From: Allolobophora icterica
Lineage: Eukaryota; Annelida; Clitellata; Crassiclitellata; Lumbricidae
Direction: 5' to 3'
Length of the DNA stretch: 64,000 bases
NCBI GenBank assembly: GCA_963556255.1
Contig: OY744615.1
Coordinates: 11,676,115-11,740,114 of the forward strand
A model generated the notes under the pieces. That model worked only from the letters and a program-made list of their open reading frames with translations. It did not search any database and had not been told where the DNA came from. Both the position numbers and the translations under genes were made by a program. Positions 36,444 to 48,466 of the stretch are shown piece by piece. Numbering within the stretch: position 1 is the stretch's first letter; each line of letters begins with the position of its first letter.

Positions 36444-39400
36444 GACAGATTAACACCTCTACCAAGCAGAAATCATATCACAGCACGATCTCCTACGATA
36501 TACCATGCACCAACATCAAATCGGACATAAAATGTTTTTTGAAAAATTTCTCTAATTCATCAAATCTGCATCGGAAACGCGATTTCCCAGTGTCCGAGTT
36601 TTACACCCTGCCAGAGGCCATATAAATTTTTACGAGAATTGCTCTAATTCAAATTCTAAGACAGATTAACACCTCTACCAAGCAGAAATCATATCACAGC
36701 ACGATCTCCTACGATATACCATGCACCAACATCAAATCGGACATAAAATGTTTTTTGAAAAATTTCTCTAATTCATCAAATCTGCATCGGAAACGCGATT
36801 TCCCACTGTCCGAGTTTTACACCCTGCCAGAGGCCATATAAATTTTTACGAAAATTGCTCTAATTCAAATTCTAAGACAGATTAACACCTCTACCAAGCA
36901 GAAATCATATCACAGCACGATCTCCTACGATATACCATGCACCAACATCAAATCGGACATAAAATGTTTTTTGAAAAATTTCTCTAATTCATCAAATCTG
37001 CATCGGAAACGCGATTTCCCAGTGTCCGAGTTTTACACCCTGCCAGAGGCCAAATAAATCTTTACGAGAATTGCTCTAATTCAAATTCTAAGACAGATTA
37101 AAACCTCTACCAAACAGAAATTATATCACAGCACGATTTCCTACGATATACCATGCACCAACATCAAATCGGACATAAAATGTTTTTTTTTAAATTTCTC
37201 TAATTCATCAAATCTGCATCGGAAACGCGATTTCCCAGTGTCCGAGTTTTACACCCTGCCAGAGGCCAAATAAATCTTTACGAAAATTGCTCTAATTCAA
37301 ATTCTAAGACAGATTAACACCTCTACCAAGCAGAAATCATATCACAGCACGATCTCCTACGATATACCATGCACCAACATCAAATCGGACATAAAATGTT
37401 TTTTGAAAAATTTCTCTAATTCATCAAATCTGCATCGGAAACGCGATTTCCTACTGTCCGAGTTTTACACCCTGCCAGAGGCCATATAAATTTTTACGAA
37501 AATTGCTCTAATTCAAATTCTAAGACAGATTAACACCTCTACCAAGCAGAAATCATATCACAGCACGATTTCCTACGATATAGCATGCACCAACATCAAA
37601 TCGGACATAAAATGTTTTTTAAAAATTTCTCTAATTCATCAAATCTGCATCGGAAACGCGATTTCCCAGTGTCCGAGTTTTACACCCTGCCAGAGGCCAT
37701 ATAAATTTTTACGAGAATTGCTCTAATTCAAATTCTAAGACAGATTAATACCTCTACCAAGCAGAAATCATATCACAGCACGATCTCCTACGATATACCA
37801 TGCACCAACATCAAATCGGACATAAAATGCTTTTTGAAAAATTTCTCTAATTCATCAAATCTGCATCGGAAACGCGATTTCCCAGTGTCCGAGTTTTACA
37901 CCCTGCCAGAGGCCATATAAATTTTTACGAAAATTGCTCTAATTCAAATTCTAAGACAGATTAACACCTCTACCAAGCAGAAATCATATCACAGCACGAT
38001 CTCCTACGATATACCATGCACCAACATCAAATCGGACATAAAATGTTTTTTGAAAAATTTCTCTAATTCATCAAATCTGCATCGGAAACGCGATTTCCCA
38101 GTGTCCGAGTTTTACACCCTGCCAGAGGCCAAATAAATCTTTACGAGAATTGCTCTAATTCAAATTCTAAGACAGATTAAAACCTCTACCAAACAGAAAT
38201 TATATCACAGCACGATTTCCTACGATATACCATGCACCAACATCAAATCGGACATAAAATGTTTTTTTTTAAATTTCTCTAATTCATCAAATCTGCATCG
38301 GAAACGCGATTTCCCAGTGTCCGAGTTTTACACCCTGCCAGAGGCCAAATAAATCTTTACGAAAATTGCTCTAATTCAAATTCTAAGACAGATTAACACC
38401 TCTACCAAGCAGAAATCATATCACAGCACGATCTCCTACGATATAGCATGCACCAACATCAAATCGGACATAAAATGTTTTTGAAAAATTTCTCTAATTC
38501 ATCAAATCTGCATCGGAAACGCGATTTCCCAGTGTCCGAGTTTTACACCCTGCCAGAGGCCATATAAATTTTTACGAGAATTGCTCTAATTCAAATTCTA
38601 AGACAGATTAACACCTCTACCAAGCAGAAATCATATCACAGCACGATCTCCTACGATATACCATGCACCAACATCAAATCGGACATAAAATGCTTTTTGA
38701 AAAATTTCTCTAATTCATCAAATCTGCATCGGAAACGCGATTTCCCAGTGTCCGAGTTTTACACCCTGCCAGAGGCCATATAAATTTTTACGAAAATTGC
38801 TCTAATTCAAATTCTAAGACAGATTAACACCTCTACCAAGCAGAAATCATATCACAGCACGATCTCCTACGATATACCATGCACCAACATCAAATCGGAC
38901 ATAAAATGTTTTTTGAAAAATTTCTCTAATTCATCAAATCTGCATCGGAAACGCGATTTCCCAGTGTCCGAGTTTTACACCCTGCCAGAGGCCATATAAA
39001 TTTTTACGAGAATTGCTCTAATTCAAATTCTAAGACAGATTAACACCTCTACCAAGCAGAAATCATATCACAGCACGATCTCCTACGATATACCATGCAC
39101 CAACATCAAATCGGACATAAAATGTTTTTTGAAAAATTTCTCTAATTCATCAAATCTGCATCGGAAACGCGATTTCCCACTGTCCGAGTTTTACACCCTG
39201 CCAGAGGCCATATAAATTTTTACGAAAATTGCTCTAATTCAAATTCTAAGACAGATTAACACCTCTACCAAGCAGAAATCATATCACAGCACGATCTCCT
39301 ACGATATACCATGCACCAACATCAAATCGGACATAAAATGTTTTTTGAAAAATTTCTCTAATTCATCAAATCTGCATCGGAAACGCGATTTCCCAGTGTC

Positions 39401-40327
39401 CGAGTTTTACACCCTGCCAGAGGCCAAATAAATCTTTACGAGAATTGCTCTAATTCAAATTCTAAGACAGATTAAAACCTCTACCAAACAGAAATTATAT
39501 CACAGCACGATTTCCTACGATATACCATGCACCAACATCAAATCGGACATAAAATGTTTTTTTTTAAATTTCTCTAATTCATCAAATCTGCATCGGAAAC
39601 GCGATTTCCCAGTGTCCGAGTTTTACACCCTGCCAGAGGCCAAATAAATCTTTACGAAAATTGCTCTAATTCAAATTCTAAGACAGATTAACACCTCTAC
39701 CAAGCAGAAATCATATCACAGCACGATCTCCTACGATATACCATGCACCAACATCAAATCGGACATAAATGTTTTTTGAAAAATTTCTCTAATTCATCAA
39801 ATCTGCATCGGAAACGCGATTTCCTACTGTCCGAGTTTTACACCCTGCCAGAGGCCATATAAATTTTTATGAAAATTGTTCTAATTCAAATTCTAAGACA
39901 GATTAACACCTCTACCAAGCAGAAATCATATCACAGCACGATTTCCTACGATATAGCATGCACCAACATCAAATCGGACATAAAATGTTTTTTAAAAATT
40001 TCTCTAATTCATCAAATCTGCATCGGAAACGCGATTTCCCAGTGTCCGAGTTTTACACCCTGCCAGAGGCCATATAAATTTTTACGAGAATTGCTCTAAT
40101 TCAAATTCTAAGACAGATTAACACCTCTACCAAGCAGAAATCATATCACAGCACGATCTCCTACGATATACCATGCACCAACATCAAATCGGACATAAAA
40201 TGCTTTTTGAAAAATTTCTCTAATTCATCAAATCTGCATCGGAAACGCGATTTCCCAGTGTCCGAGTTTTACACCCTGCCAGAGGCCATATAAATTTTTA
40301 CGAAAATTGCTCTAATTCAAATTCTAA
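36444..40327. repeat. 7/4/7-monomer sub-HOR series in copy b
   Basis: Units 36444-37954 (7), 37955-38817 (4) and 38818-40327 (7) match the series in copy a, except that the middle unit has lost its first two monomers (type and CACTG). The flanking units keep their lengths (1,511 and 1,510 bp). This is the whole source of the two-monomer length difference between the large blocks. Confidence 0.8.
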
Positions 40328-40974
40328 GACAGATTAACACCTCTACCAAGCAGAAATCATATCACAGCACGATCTCCTACGATATACCATGCACCAACAT
40401 CAAATCGGACATAAAATGTTTTTTGAAAAATTTCTCTAATTCATCAAATCTGCATCGCAAACGCGATTTCCCAGTGTCCGAGTTTTACACCATGCCAGAG
40501 GCCAAATAAATCTTTACGAAAATTGCTCTAATTCAAATTCTAAGACAGATTAACACCTCTACCAAGCAGAAATCATATCACAGCACGATCTCCTACGATA
40601 TACCATGCACCAACATCAAATCGGACATAAAATGTTTTTTAAAAATTTCTCTAATTCATCAAATCTGCATCGGAAACGCGATTTCCCAGTGTCCGAGTTT
40701 TACACCCAGCCAGAGGCCATATAAATTTTTACGAGAATTGCTCTAATTCAAATTCTAAGACAGATTAACACTTCTACCAAGCAGAAATCATATCACAGCA
40801 CGATCTCCTACGATATACCATGCACCAACATCAAATCGGACATAAAATGTTTTTTGAAAAATTTCTCTAATTCATCAAATCTGCATCGGAAACGCGATTT
40901 CCCAGTGTCCGAGTTTTACACCCTGCCAGAGGCCATATAAATTTTTACGAGAATTGCTCTAATTCAAATTCTAA

Positions 40975-42696
40975 GACAGATTAACACCTCTACCAAGCAG
41001 AAATCATATCACAGCACGATCTCCTACGATATACCATGCACCAACATCAAATCGGACATAAAATGTTTTTTGAAAAATTTCTCTAATTCATCAAATCTGC
41101 ATCAGAAACGCGATTTCCCAGTGTTCGAGTTTTACACCCTGCCAGAGGCCATATAAATTTTTACGAGAATTGCTCTAATTCAAATTCTAAGACAGATTAA
41201 CACCTCTACCAAGCAGAAATCATATCACAGCACGATCTCCAACGATATACCATGCACCAACATCAAATCGGACATAAAATGTTTTTTAAAAATTTCTCTA
41301 ATTCATCAAATCTGCATCAGAAACGCGATTTCCCAGTGTTCGAGTTTTACACCCTGCCAGAGGCCATATAAATTTTTACGAGAATTGCTCTAATTCAAAT
41401 TCTAAGACAGATTAACACCTCTACCAAGCAGAAATCATATCACAGCACGATCTCCTACGATATACCATGCACCAACATCAAATCGGACATAAAATGTTTT
41501 TTAAAAATTTCTATAATTCATCAAATCTGCATCGGAAACGCGATTTCCCAGTGTCCGAGTTTTACACCCTGCCAGAGGCCAAATAAATCTTTACGAAAAT
41601 TGCTCTAATTCAAATTCTAAGACAGATTAACACCTCTACCAAGCAGAAATCATATCACAGCACGATCTCCTACGATATACCATGCACCAACATCAAATCG
41701 GACATAAAATGTTTTTGAAAAATTTCTCTAATTCATCAAATCTGCATCGGAAACGCGATTTCCCAGTGTCCGAGTTTTACACCCTGCCAGAGGCCATATA
41801 AATTTTTACGAGAATTGCTCTAATTCAAATTCTAAGACAGATTAACACCTCTACCAAGCAGAAATCATATCACAGCACGATCTCCTACGATATACCATGC
41901 ACCAACATCAAATCGGACATAAAATGTTTTTTGAAAAATTTCTCTAATTCATCAAATCTGCATCAGAAATGCGATTTCCCAGTGTTCGAGTTTTACACCC
42001 TGCCAGAGGCCATATAAATTTTTACGAGAATTGCTCTAATTCAAATTCTAAGACAGATTAACACCTCTACCAAGCAGAAATCATATCACAGCACGATCTC
42101 CTACGATATACCATGCACCAACATCAAATCGGACATAAAATGTTTTTTAAAAATTTCTCTAATTCATCAAATCTGCATCAGAAACGCGATTTCCCAGTGT
42201 TCGAGTTTTACACCCTGCCAGAGGCCATATAAATTTTTACGAGAATTGCTCTAATTCAAATTCTAAGACAGATTAACACCTCTACCAAGCAGAAATCATA
42301 TCACAGCACGATCTCCTACGATATACCATGCACCAACATCAAATCGGACATAAAATGTTTTTTAAAAATTTCTATAATTCATCAAATCTGCATCGGAAAC
42401 GCGATTTCCCAGTGTCCGAGTTTTACACCCTGCCAGAGGCCAAATAAATCTTTACGAAAATTGCTCTAATTAAAATTCTAAGACAGATTAACACCTCTAC
42501 CAAGCAGAAATCATATCACAGCACGATCTCCTACGATATACCATGCACCAACATCAAATCGGACATAAAATGTTTTTTAAAAATTTCTCTAATTCATCAA
42601 ATCTGCATCGGAAACGCGATTTCCCAGTGTCCGAGTTTTACACCCTGCCAGAGGCCATATAAATTTTTACGAGAATTGCTCTAATTCAAATTCTAA
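40975..42696. repeat. Tandem tetramer HOR (2 x 861 bp) in copy b
   Basis: Units 40975-41835 and 41836-42696 repeat the tetramers of copy a with identical lengths. Private bases are TCCAACG (41241), AAATGCG (41970) and TAAAATTC (42472). The CAGAG change in copy a is absent, so that change came after the block duplication. Confidence 0.75.
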
Positions 42697-42912
42697 GACA
42701 GATTAACACCTCTACCAAGCAGAAATCATATCACAGCACGATCTCCTACGATATACCATGCACCAACATCAAATCGGACATAAAATGTTTTTTGAAAAAT
42801 TTCTCTAATTCATCAAATCTGCATCGGAAACGCGATTTCCCAGTGTCCGAGTTTTACACCCTGCCAGAGGCCATATAAATTTTTACGAGAATTGCTCTAA
42901 TTCAAATTCTAA

Positions 42913-43111
42913 GACAGATTAACACCTCTACCAAGCAGAAATCATATCACAGCACGATCTCCCAACATCAAATCGGACATAAAATGTTTTTTGAAAAATT
43001 TCTCTAATTCATCAAATCTGCATCGGAAACGCGATTTCCCAGTGTCCGAGTTTTAAACCCTGCCAGAGGCCAAATAAATCTTTACGAAAATTGCTCTAAT
43101 TCAAATTCTAA
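42913..43111. repeat. 17-bp-deletion monomer, hybrid (199 bp)
   Basis: GATCTCC runs directly into CAACATC near 42960: seventeen bases including the CCATGCAC segment are missing. Unlike the other three deletion monomers, this one keeps the normal ATAAAATG and T6-G-A5 tract and continues as a TTTTAAACC monomer. The switch from deletion type to TTTTAAACC type lies in about 25 bp (42962-42987), exactly where the large block copy b ends. Confidence 0.75.
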
Positions 43112-43757
43112 GACAGATTAACACCTCTACCAAGCAGATATCATATCACAGCACGATCTCCTACGATATACCATGCACCAACATCAAATCGGACATAAAA
43201 TGTTTTTTGAAAAATTTCTCTAATTCATCAAATCTGCATCGGAAACGCGATTTCCCAGTGTCCGAGTTTTACACCCTACCAGAGGCCAAATAAATCTTTA
43301 CGAAAATTGCTCTAATTCAAATTCTAAGACAGATTAACACCTCTACCAAGCAGAAATCATATCACAGCACGATCTCCTACGATATACCATGCACCAACAT
43401 CAAATCGGACATAAAATGTTTTTGAAAAATTTCTCTAATTCATCAAATCTGCATCGGAAACGCGATTTCCCACTGTCCGAGTTTTACACCCTGCCAGAGG
43501 CCATATAAATGTTTACGAAAATTGCTCTAATTCAAATTCTAAGACAGATTAACACCTCTACCAAGCAGAAATCATATCACAGCACGATCTCCTACGATAT
43601 ACCATGCACCAACATCAAATCGGACATAAAATGTTTTTTAAAAATTTCTCTAATTCATCAAATCTGCATCGGAAACGCGATTTCCCAGTGTCCGAGTTTT
43701 ACACCCTGCCAGAGGCCATATAAATTTTTACGAGAATTGCTCTAATTCAAATTCTAA

Positions 43758-43955
43758 GACAGATTAACACCTCTACCAAGCAGAAATCATATCACAGCAC
43801 GATCTCCCAACATCAAATCGGACATAAATGTTTTTGGAAAAATTTCTCTAATTCATCAAATCTGCATCAGAAACGCAATTTCCCAGTGTCCGAGTTTTAC
43901 ACCCTGCCAGAGGCCATATAAATTTTTACGAGAATTGCTCTAATTCAAATTCTAA
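43758..43955. repeat. 17-bp-deletion monomer (198 bp), HOR copy 1
   Basis: It has the GATCTCC/CAACATC deletion junction near 43806, CATAAATG with one A missing, a TTTTTGG tract, CATCAG and ACGCAATTT. The same combination recurs at 46760-46957 and 49329-49526. It is the most diverged recurrent monomer in this domain and a clean marker for HOR phase. Confidence 0.85.
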
Positions 43956-46759
43956 GACAGATTAACACCTCTACCAAGCAGAAATCATATCACAGCACGA
44001 TCTCCTACGATATACCATGCACCAACATCAAATCGGACATAAAATGTTTTTTGAAAAATTTCTCTAATTCATCAAATCTGCATCGGAAACGCGATTTCCC
44101 AGTGTCCCAGTTGTACACCCTGCCAGAGGCCAAATAAATCTTTACGAAAATTGCTCTAATTCAAATTCTAAGACAGATTAACACCTCTACCAAGCAGAAA
44201 TCATATCACAGCACGATCTCCTACGATATACCATGCACCAACATCAAATCGGACATAAAATGTTTTTTGAAAAATTTCTCTAATTCATCAAATCTGCATC
44301 GGAAACGCGATTTCCCAGTGTCCGAGTTTTACACCCTGCCAGAGGCCAAATAAATCTTTACGAAAATTGCTCTAATTCAAATTCTAAGACAGATTAACAC
44401 CTCTACCAAGCAGAAATCATATCACAGCACGATCTCCTACGATATACCATGCACCAACATCAAATCGGACACAAAATGTTTTTTAAAAATTTCTCTAATT
44501 CATCAAATCTGCATCGGAAACGCGATTTCCCAGTGTCCGAGTTTTACACCCTGCCAGAGGCCAAATAAATCTTTACGAAAATTGCTCTAATTCAAATTCT
44601 AAGACAGATTAACACCTCTACCAAGCAGACATCATATCACAGCACGATCTCCTACGATATACCATGCACCAACATCAAATCGGACATAAAATGTTTTTTG
44701 AAAAATTTCTCTAATTCATCAAATCTGCATCGGAAACATGATTTCCCACTGTCCGAGTTTTACACCCTGCCAGAGGCCATATAAATTTTTACGAAAATTG
44801 CTCTAATTCAAATTCTAAGACAGATTAACACCTCTACCAAGCAGAAATCATATCACAGCACGATCTCCTACGATATACCATGCACCAACATCAAATCAGA
44901 CATAAAATGTTTTTTGAAAAATTTCTCTAATTCATTAAATCTGCATCGGAAACGCGATTTCCCAGTGTCCGAGTTTTACACCCTGCCAGAGGCCAAATAA
45001 ATCTTTACGAAAATTGCTCTAATTCAAATTCTAAGACAGATTAACACCTCTACCAAGCAGAAATCATATCACAGCACGATCTCCTACGATATACCATGCA
45101 CCAACATCAAATCGGACATAAAATGTTTTTTGAAAAATTTCTCTAATTCATCAAATCTGCATCGGAAACGCGATTTCCCAGTGTCCGAGTTTTACACCCT
45201 GCCAGAGGCCAAATAAATCTTTACGAAAATTGCTCTAATTCAAATTCTAAGACAGATTAACACCTCTACCAAGCAGAAATCATATCACAGCACGATCTCC
45301 TACGATATACCATGCACCAACATCAAATCGGACATAAAATGTTTTTTAAACATTTCTCTAATTCATCAAATCTGCATCGGAAACGCGATTTCCCAGTGTC
45401 CGAGTTTTACACCCTGCCAGAGGTCACATAAATTTTTATGAGAATTGCTCTAATTCAAATTCTAAGACAGATTAACACCTCTACCAAGCAGAAATCATAT
45501 CACAGCACGATCTCCTACGATATACCATGCACCAACATCAAATCGGACATAAAATGTTTTTTGAAAAATTTCTCTAATTCATCAAATCTGCATCGGAAAC
45601 GCGATTTCCCACTGTCCGAGTTTTACACCCTGCCAGAGGCCATATAAATTTTTACGAGAATTGCTCTAATTCAAATTCTAAGACAGATTAACACCTCTAC
45701 CAAGCAGAAATCATATCACAGCACGATCTCCTACGATATACCATGCACCAACATCAAATCGGACATAAAATGTTTTTTGAAAAATTTCTCTAATTCATCA
45801 AATCTGCATCGGAAACGCGATTTCCCAGTGTCCGAGTTGCACACCCTGCCAGGGGCCAAATAAATCTTTACGAGAATTGCTCTAATTCAAATTCTAAGAC
45901 AGATTAACACCTCTACCAAGCAGAAATCATATCACAGCACGATCTCCTACGATATACCATGCACCAACATCAAATCGGACATAAAATGTTTTTTGAAAAA
46001 TTTCTCTAATTCATCAAATCTGCATCGGAAACGCGATTTCCCAGTGTCCGAGTTTTAAACCCTGCCAGAGGCCAAATAAATCTTTACGAAAATTGCTCTA
46101 ATTCAAATTCTAAGACAGATTAACACCTCTACCAAGCAGATATCATATCACAGCACGATCTCCTACGATATACCATGCACCAACATCAAATCGGACATAA
46201 AATGTTTTTTGAAAAATTTCTCTAATTCATCAAATCTGCATCGGAAACGCGATTTCCCAGTGTCCGAGTTTTACACCCTACCAGAGGCCAAATAAATCTT
46301 TACGAAAATTGCTCTAATTCATATTCTAAGACAGATTAACACCTCTACCAAGCAGAAATCATATCACAGCACGATCTCCTACGATATACCATGCACCAAC
46401 ATCAAATCGGACATAAAATGTTTTTGAAAAATTTCTCTAATTCATCAAATCTGCATCGGAAACGCGATTTCCCACTGTCCGAGTTTTACACCCTGCCAGA
46501 GGCCATATAAATTTTTACGAAAATTGCTCTAATTCAAATTCTAAGACAGATTAACACCTCTACCAAGCAGAAATCATATCACAGCACGATCTCCTACGAT
46601 ATACCATGCACCAACATCAAATCGGACATAAAATGTTTTTGAAAAATTTCTCTAATTCATCAAATCTGCATCGGAAACGCGATTTCCCAGTGTCCGAGTT
46701 TTACACCCTGCCAGAGGCCATATAAATTTTTACGAGAATTGCTCTAATTCAAATTCTAA

Positions 46760-46957
46760 GACAGATTAACACCTCTACCAAGCAGAAATCATATCACAGC
46801 ACGATCTCCCAACATCAAATCGGACATAAATGTTTTTGGAAAAATTTCTCTAATTCATCAAATCTGCATCAGAAACGCAATTTCCCAGTGTCCGAGTTTT
46901 ACACCCTGCCAGAGGCCATATAAATTTTTACGAGAATTGCTCTAATTCAAATTCTAA
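46760..46957. repeat. 17-bp-deletion monomer (198 bp), HOR copy 2
   Basis: It carries the same deletion junction (near 46809), tract and CATCAG+ACGCAATTT changes as the copy at 43758. It lies 3,002 bp downstream of that copy and 2,569 bp upstream of the next, matching the 14- and 12-monomer spacings. Confidence 0.85.
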
Positions 46958-47819
46958 GACAGATTAACACCTCTACCAAGCAGAAATCATATCACAGCAC
47001 GATCTCCTACGATATACCATGCACCAACATCAAATCGGACATAAAATGTTTTTGAAAAATTTCTCTAATTCATCAAATCTGCATCGGAAACGCGATTTCC
47101 CACTGTCCGAGTTTTACACCCTGCCAGAGGCCATATAAATTTTTACGAGAATTGCTCTAATTCAAATTCTAAGACAGATTAACACCTCTACCAAGCAGAA
47201 ATCATATCACAGCACGATCTCCTACGATATACCATGCACCAACATCAAATCGGACATAAAATGTTTTTTGAAAAATTTCTCTAATTCATCAAATCTGCAT
47301 CGGAAACGCGATTTCCCAGTGTCCCAGTTTTACACCCTGCCAGAGGCCAAATAAATCTTTACGAAAATTGCTCTAATTCAAATTCTAAGACAGATTAACA
47401 CCTCTACCAAGCAGAAATCATATCACAGCACGATCTCCTACGATATACCATGCACCAACATCAAATCGGACATAAAATGTTTTTTGAAAAATTTCTCTAA
47501 TTCATCAAATCTGCATCGGAAACGCGATTTCCCAGTGTCCGAGTTTTACACCCTGCCAGAGGCCAAATAAATCTTTACGAAAATTGCTCTAATTCAAATT
47601 CTAAGACAGATTAACACCTCTACCAAGCAGAAATCATATCACAGCACGATCTCCTACGATATACCATGCACCAACATCAAATCGGACACAAAATGTTTTT
47701 TAAAAATTTCTCTAATTCATCAAATCTGCATCGGAAACGCGAATTCCCAGTGTCCGAGTTTTACACCCTGCCAGAGGCCAAATAAATCTAAACGAAAATT
47801 GCTCTAATTCAAATTCTAA

Positions 47820-48034
47820 GACAGATTAACACCTCTACCAAGCAGACATTATATCACAGCACGATCTCCTACGATATACCATGCACCAACATCAAATCGG
47901 ACATAAAATGTTTTTTAAACATTTCTCTAATTCATCAAATCTGCATCGGAAACGCGATTTCCCAGTGTCCGAGTTTTACACCCTGCCAGAGGCCATATAA
48001 ATTTTTATGAGAATTGCTCTAATTCAAATTCTAA
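47820..48034. repeat. Hybrid monomer marking a three-monomer loss
   Basis: The left part has GCAGACAT, as in the monomer following GACACAAAATG. The right part has TTTAAACATTT and the ATGAG tail, which belong to a monomer three positions later in copies 1 and 3. The join is between about 47847 and 47917. A private T follows in GCAGACATT. This is a direct trace of unequal exchange in register. Confidence 0.75.
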
Positions 48035-48466
48035 GACAGATTAACACCTCTACCAAGCAGAAATCATATCACAGCACGATCTCCTACGATATACCATGCA
48101 CCAACATCAAATCGGACATAAAATGTTTTTTGAAAAATTTCTCTAATTCATCAAATCTGCATCGGAAACGCGATTTCCCACTGTCCGAGTTTTACACCCT
48201 GCCAGAGGCCATATAAATTTTTACGAGAATTGCTCTAATTCAAATTCTAAGACAGATTAACACCTCTACCAAGCAGAAATCATATCACAGCACGATCTCC
48301 TACGATATACCATGCACCAACATCAAATCGGACATAAAATGTTTTTTGAAAAATTTCTCTAATTCATCAAATCTGCATCGGAAACGCGATTTCCCAGTGT
48401 CCGAGTTGCACACCCTGCCAGGGGCCAAATAAATCTTTACGAGAATTGCTCTAATTCAAATTCTAA

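Larger units (their letters stand above)
36013..42912. repeat. Large duplicated block, copy b (32 monomers, 6,900 bp)
   Basis: Second copy of the 26954-34285 block. By eye it differs by two missing monomers and a few single bases private to this copy: GCAAAC at 40458, CATGCC at 40492, CTTCTACC at 40772, TCCAACG at 41241, AAATGCG at 41970 and TAAAATTC at 42472. The length difference, 432 bp, is exactly two 216-bp monomers. Eight unrelated-order monomers (34286-36012) lie between the copies. The right edge abuts a hybrid monomer at 42913. Confidence 0.85.
42913..45897. repeat. 14/12/15-mer HOR, copy 1 (14 monomers)
   Basis: Ordered markers: TTTTAAACC, GCAGATATC+CCCTACC, T5+CACTG, short-tract monomer, 17-bp-deletion monomer, GTCCCAG, CCAAATAAATC tail, GACACAAAATG, GCAGACATC, CATTAAAT, type with CCAAATAAATC, TTTAAACATTT with ATGAG tail (45438), CACTG, GTTGCAC+CAGGGG. 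Two more copies follow. In this copy the first monomer also carries the 17-bp deletion, which its counterparts lack. GTTGTACACC at 44111 is private. Confidence 0.8.
45898..48466. repeat. 14/12/15-mer HOR, copy 2 (12 monomers)
   Basis: Same order as copy 1, with one added T5+CACTG monomer after the 17-bp-deletion monomer and a net loss of three monomers at the hybrid unit 47820-48034. Private changes include TTCATATTC (near 46320), GAATTCCC (47741, an EcoRI site and the only one I noticed) and AATCTAAACG (near 47790). Confidence 0.8.
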
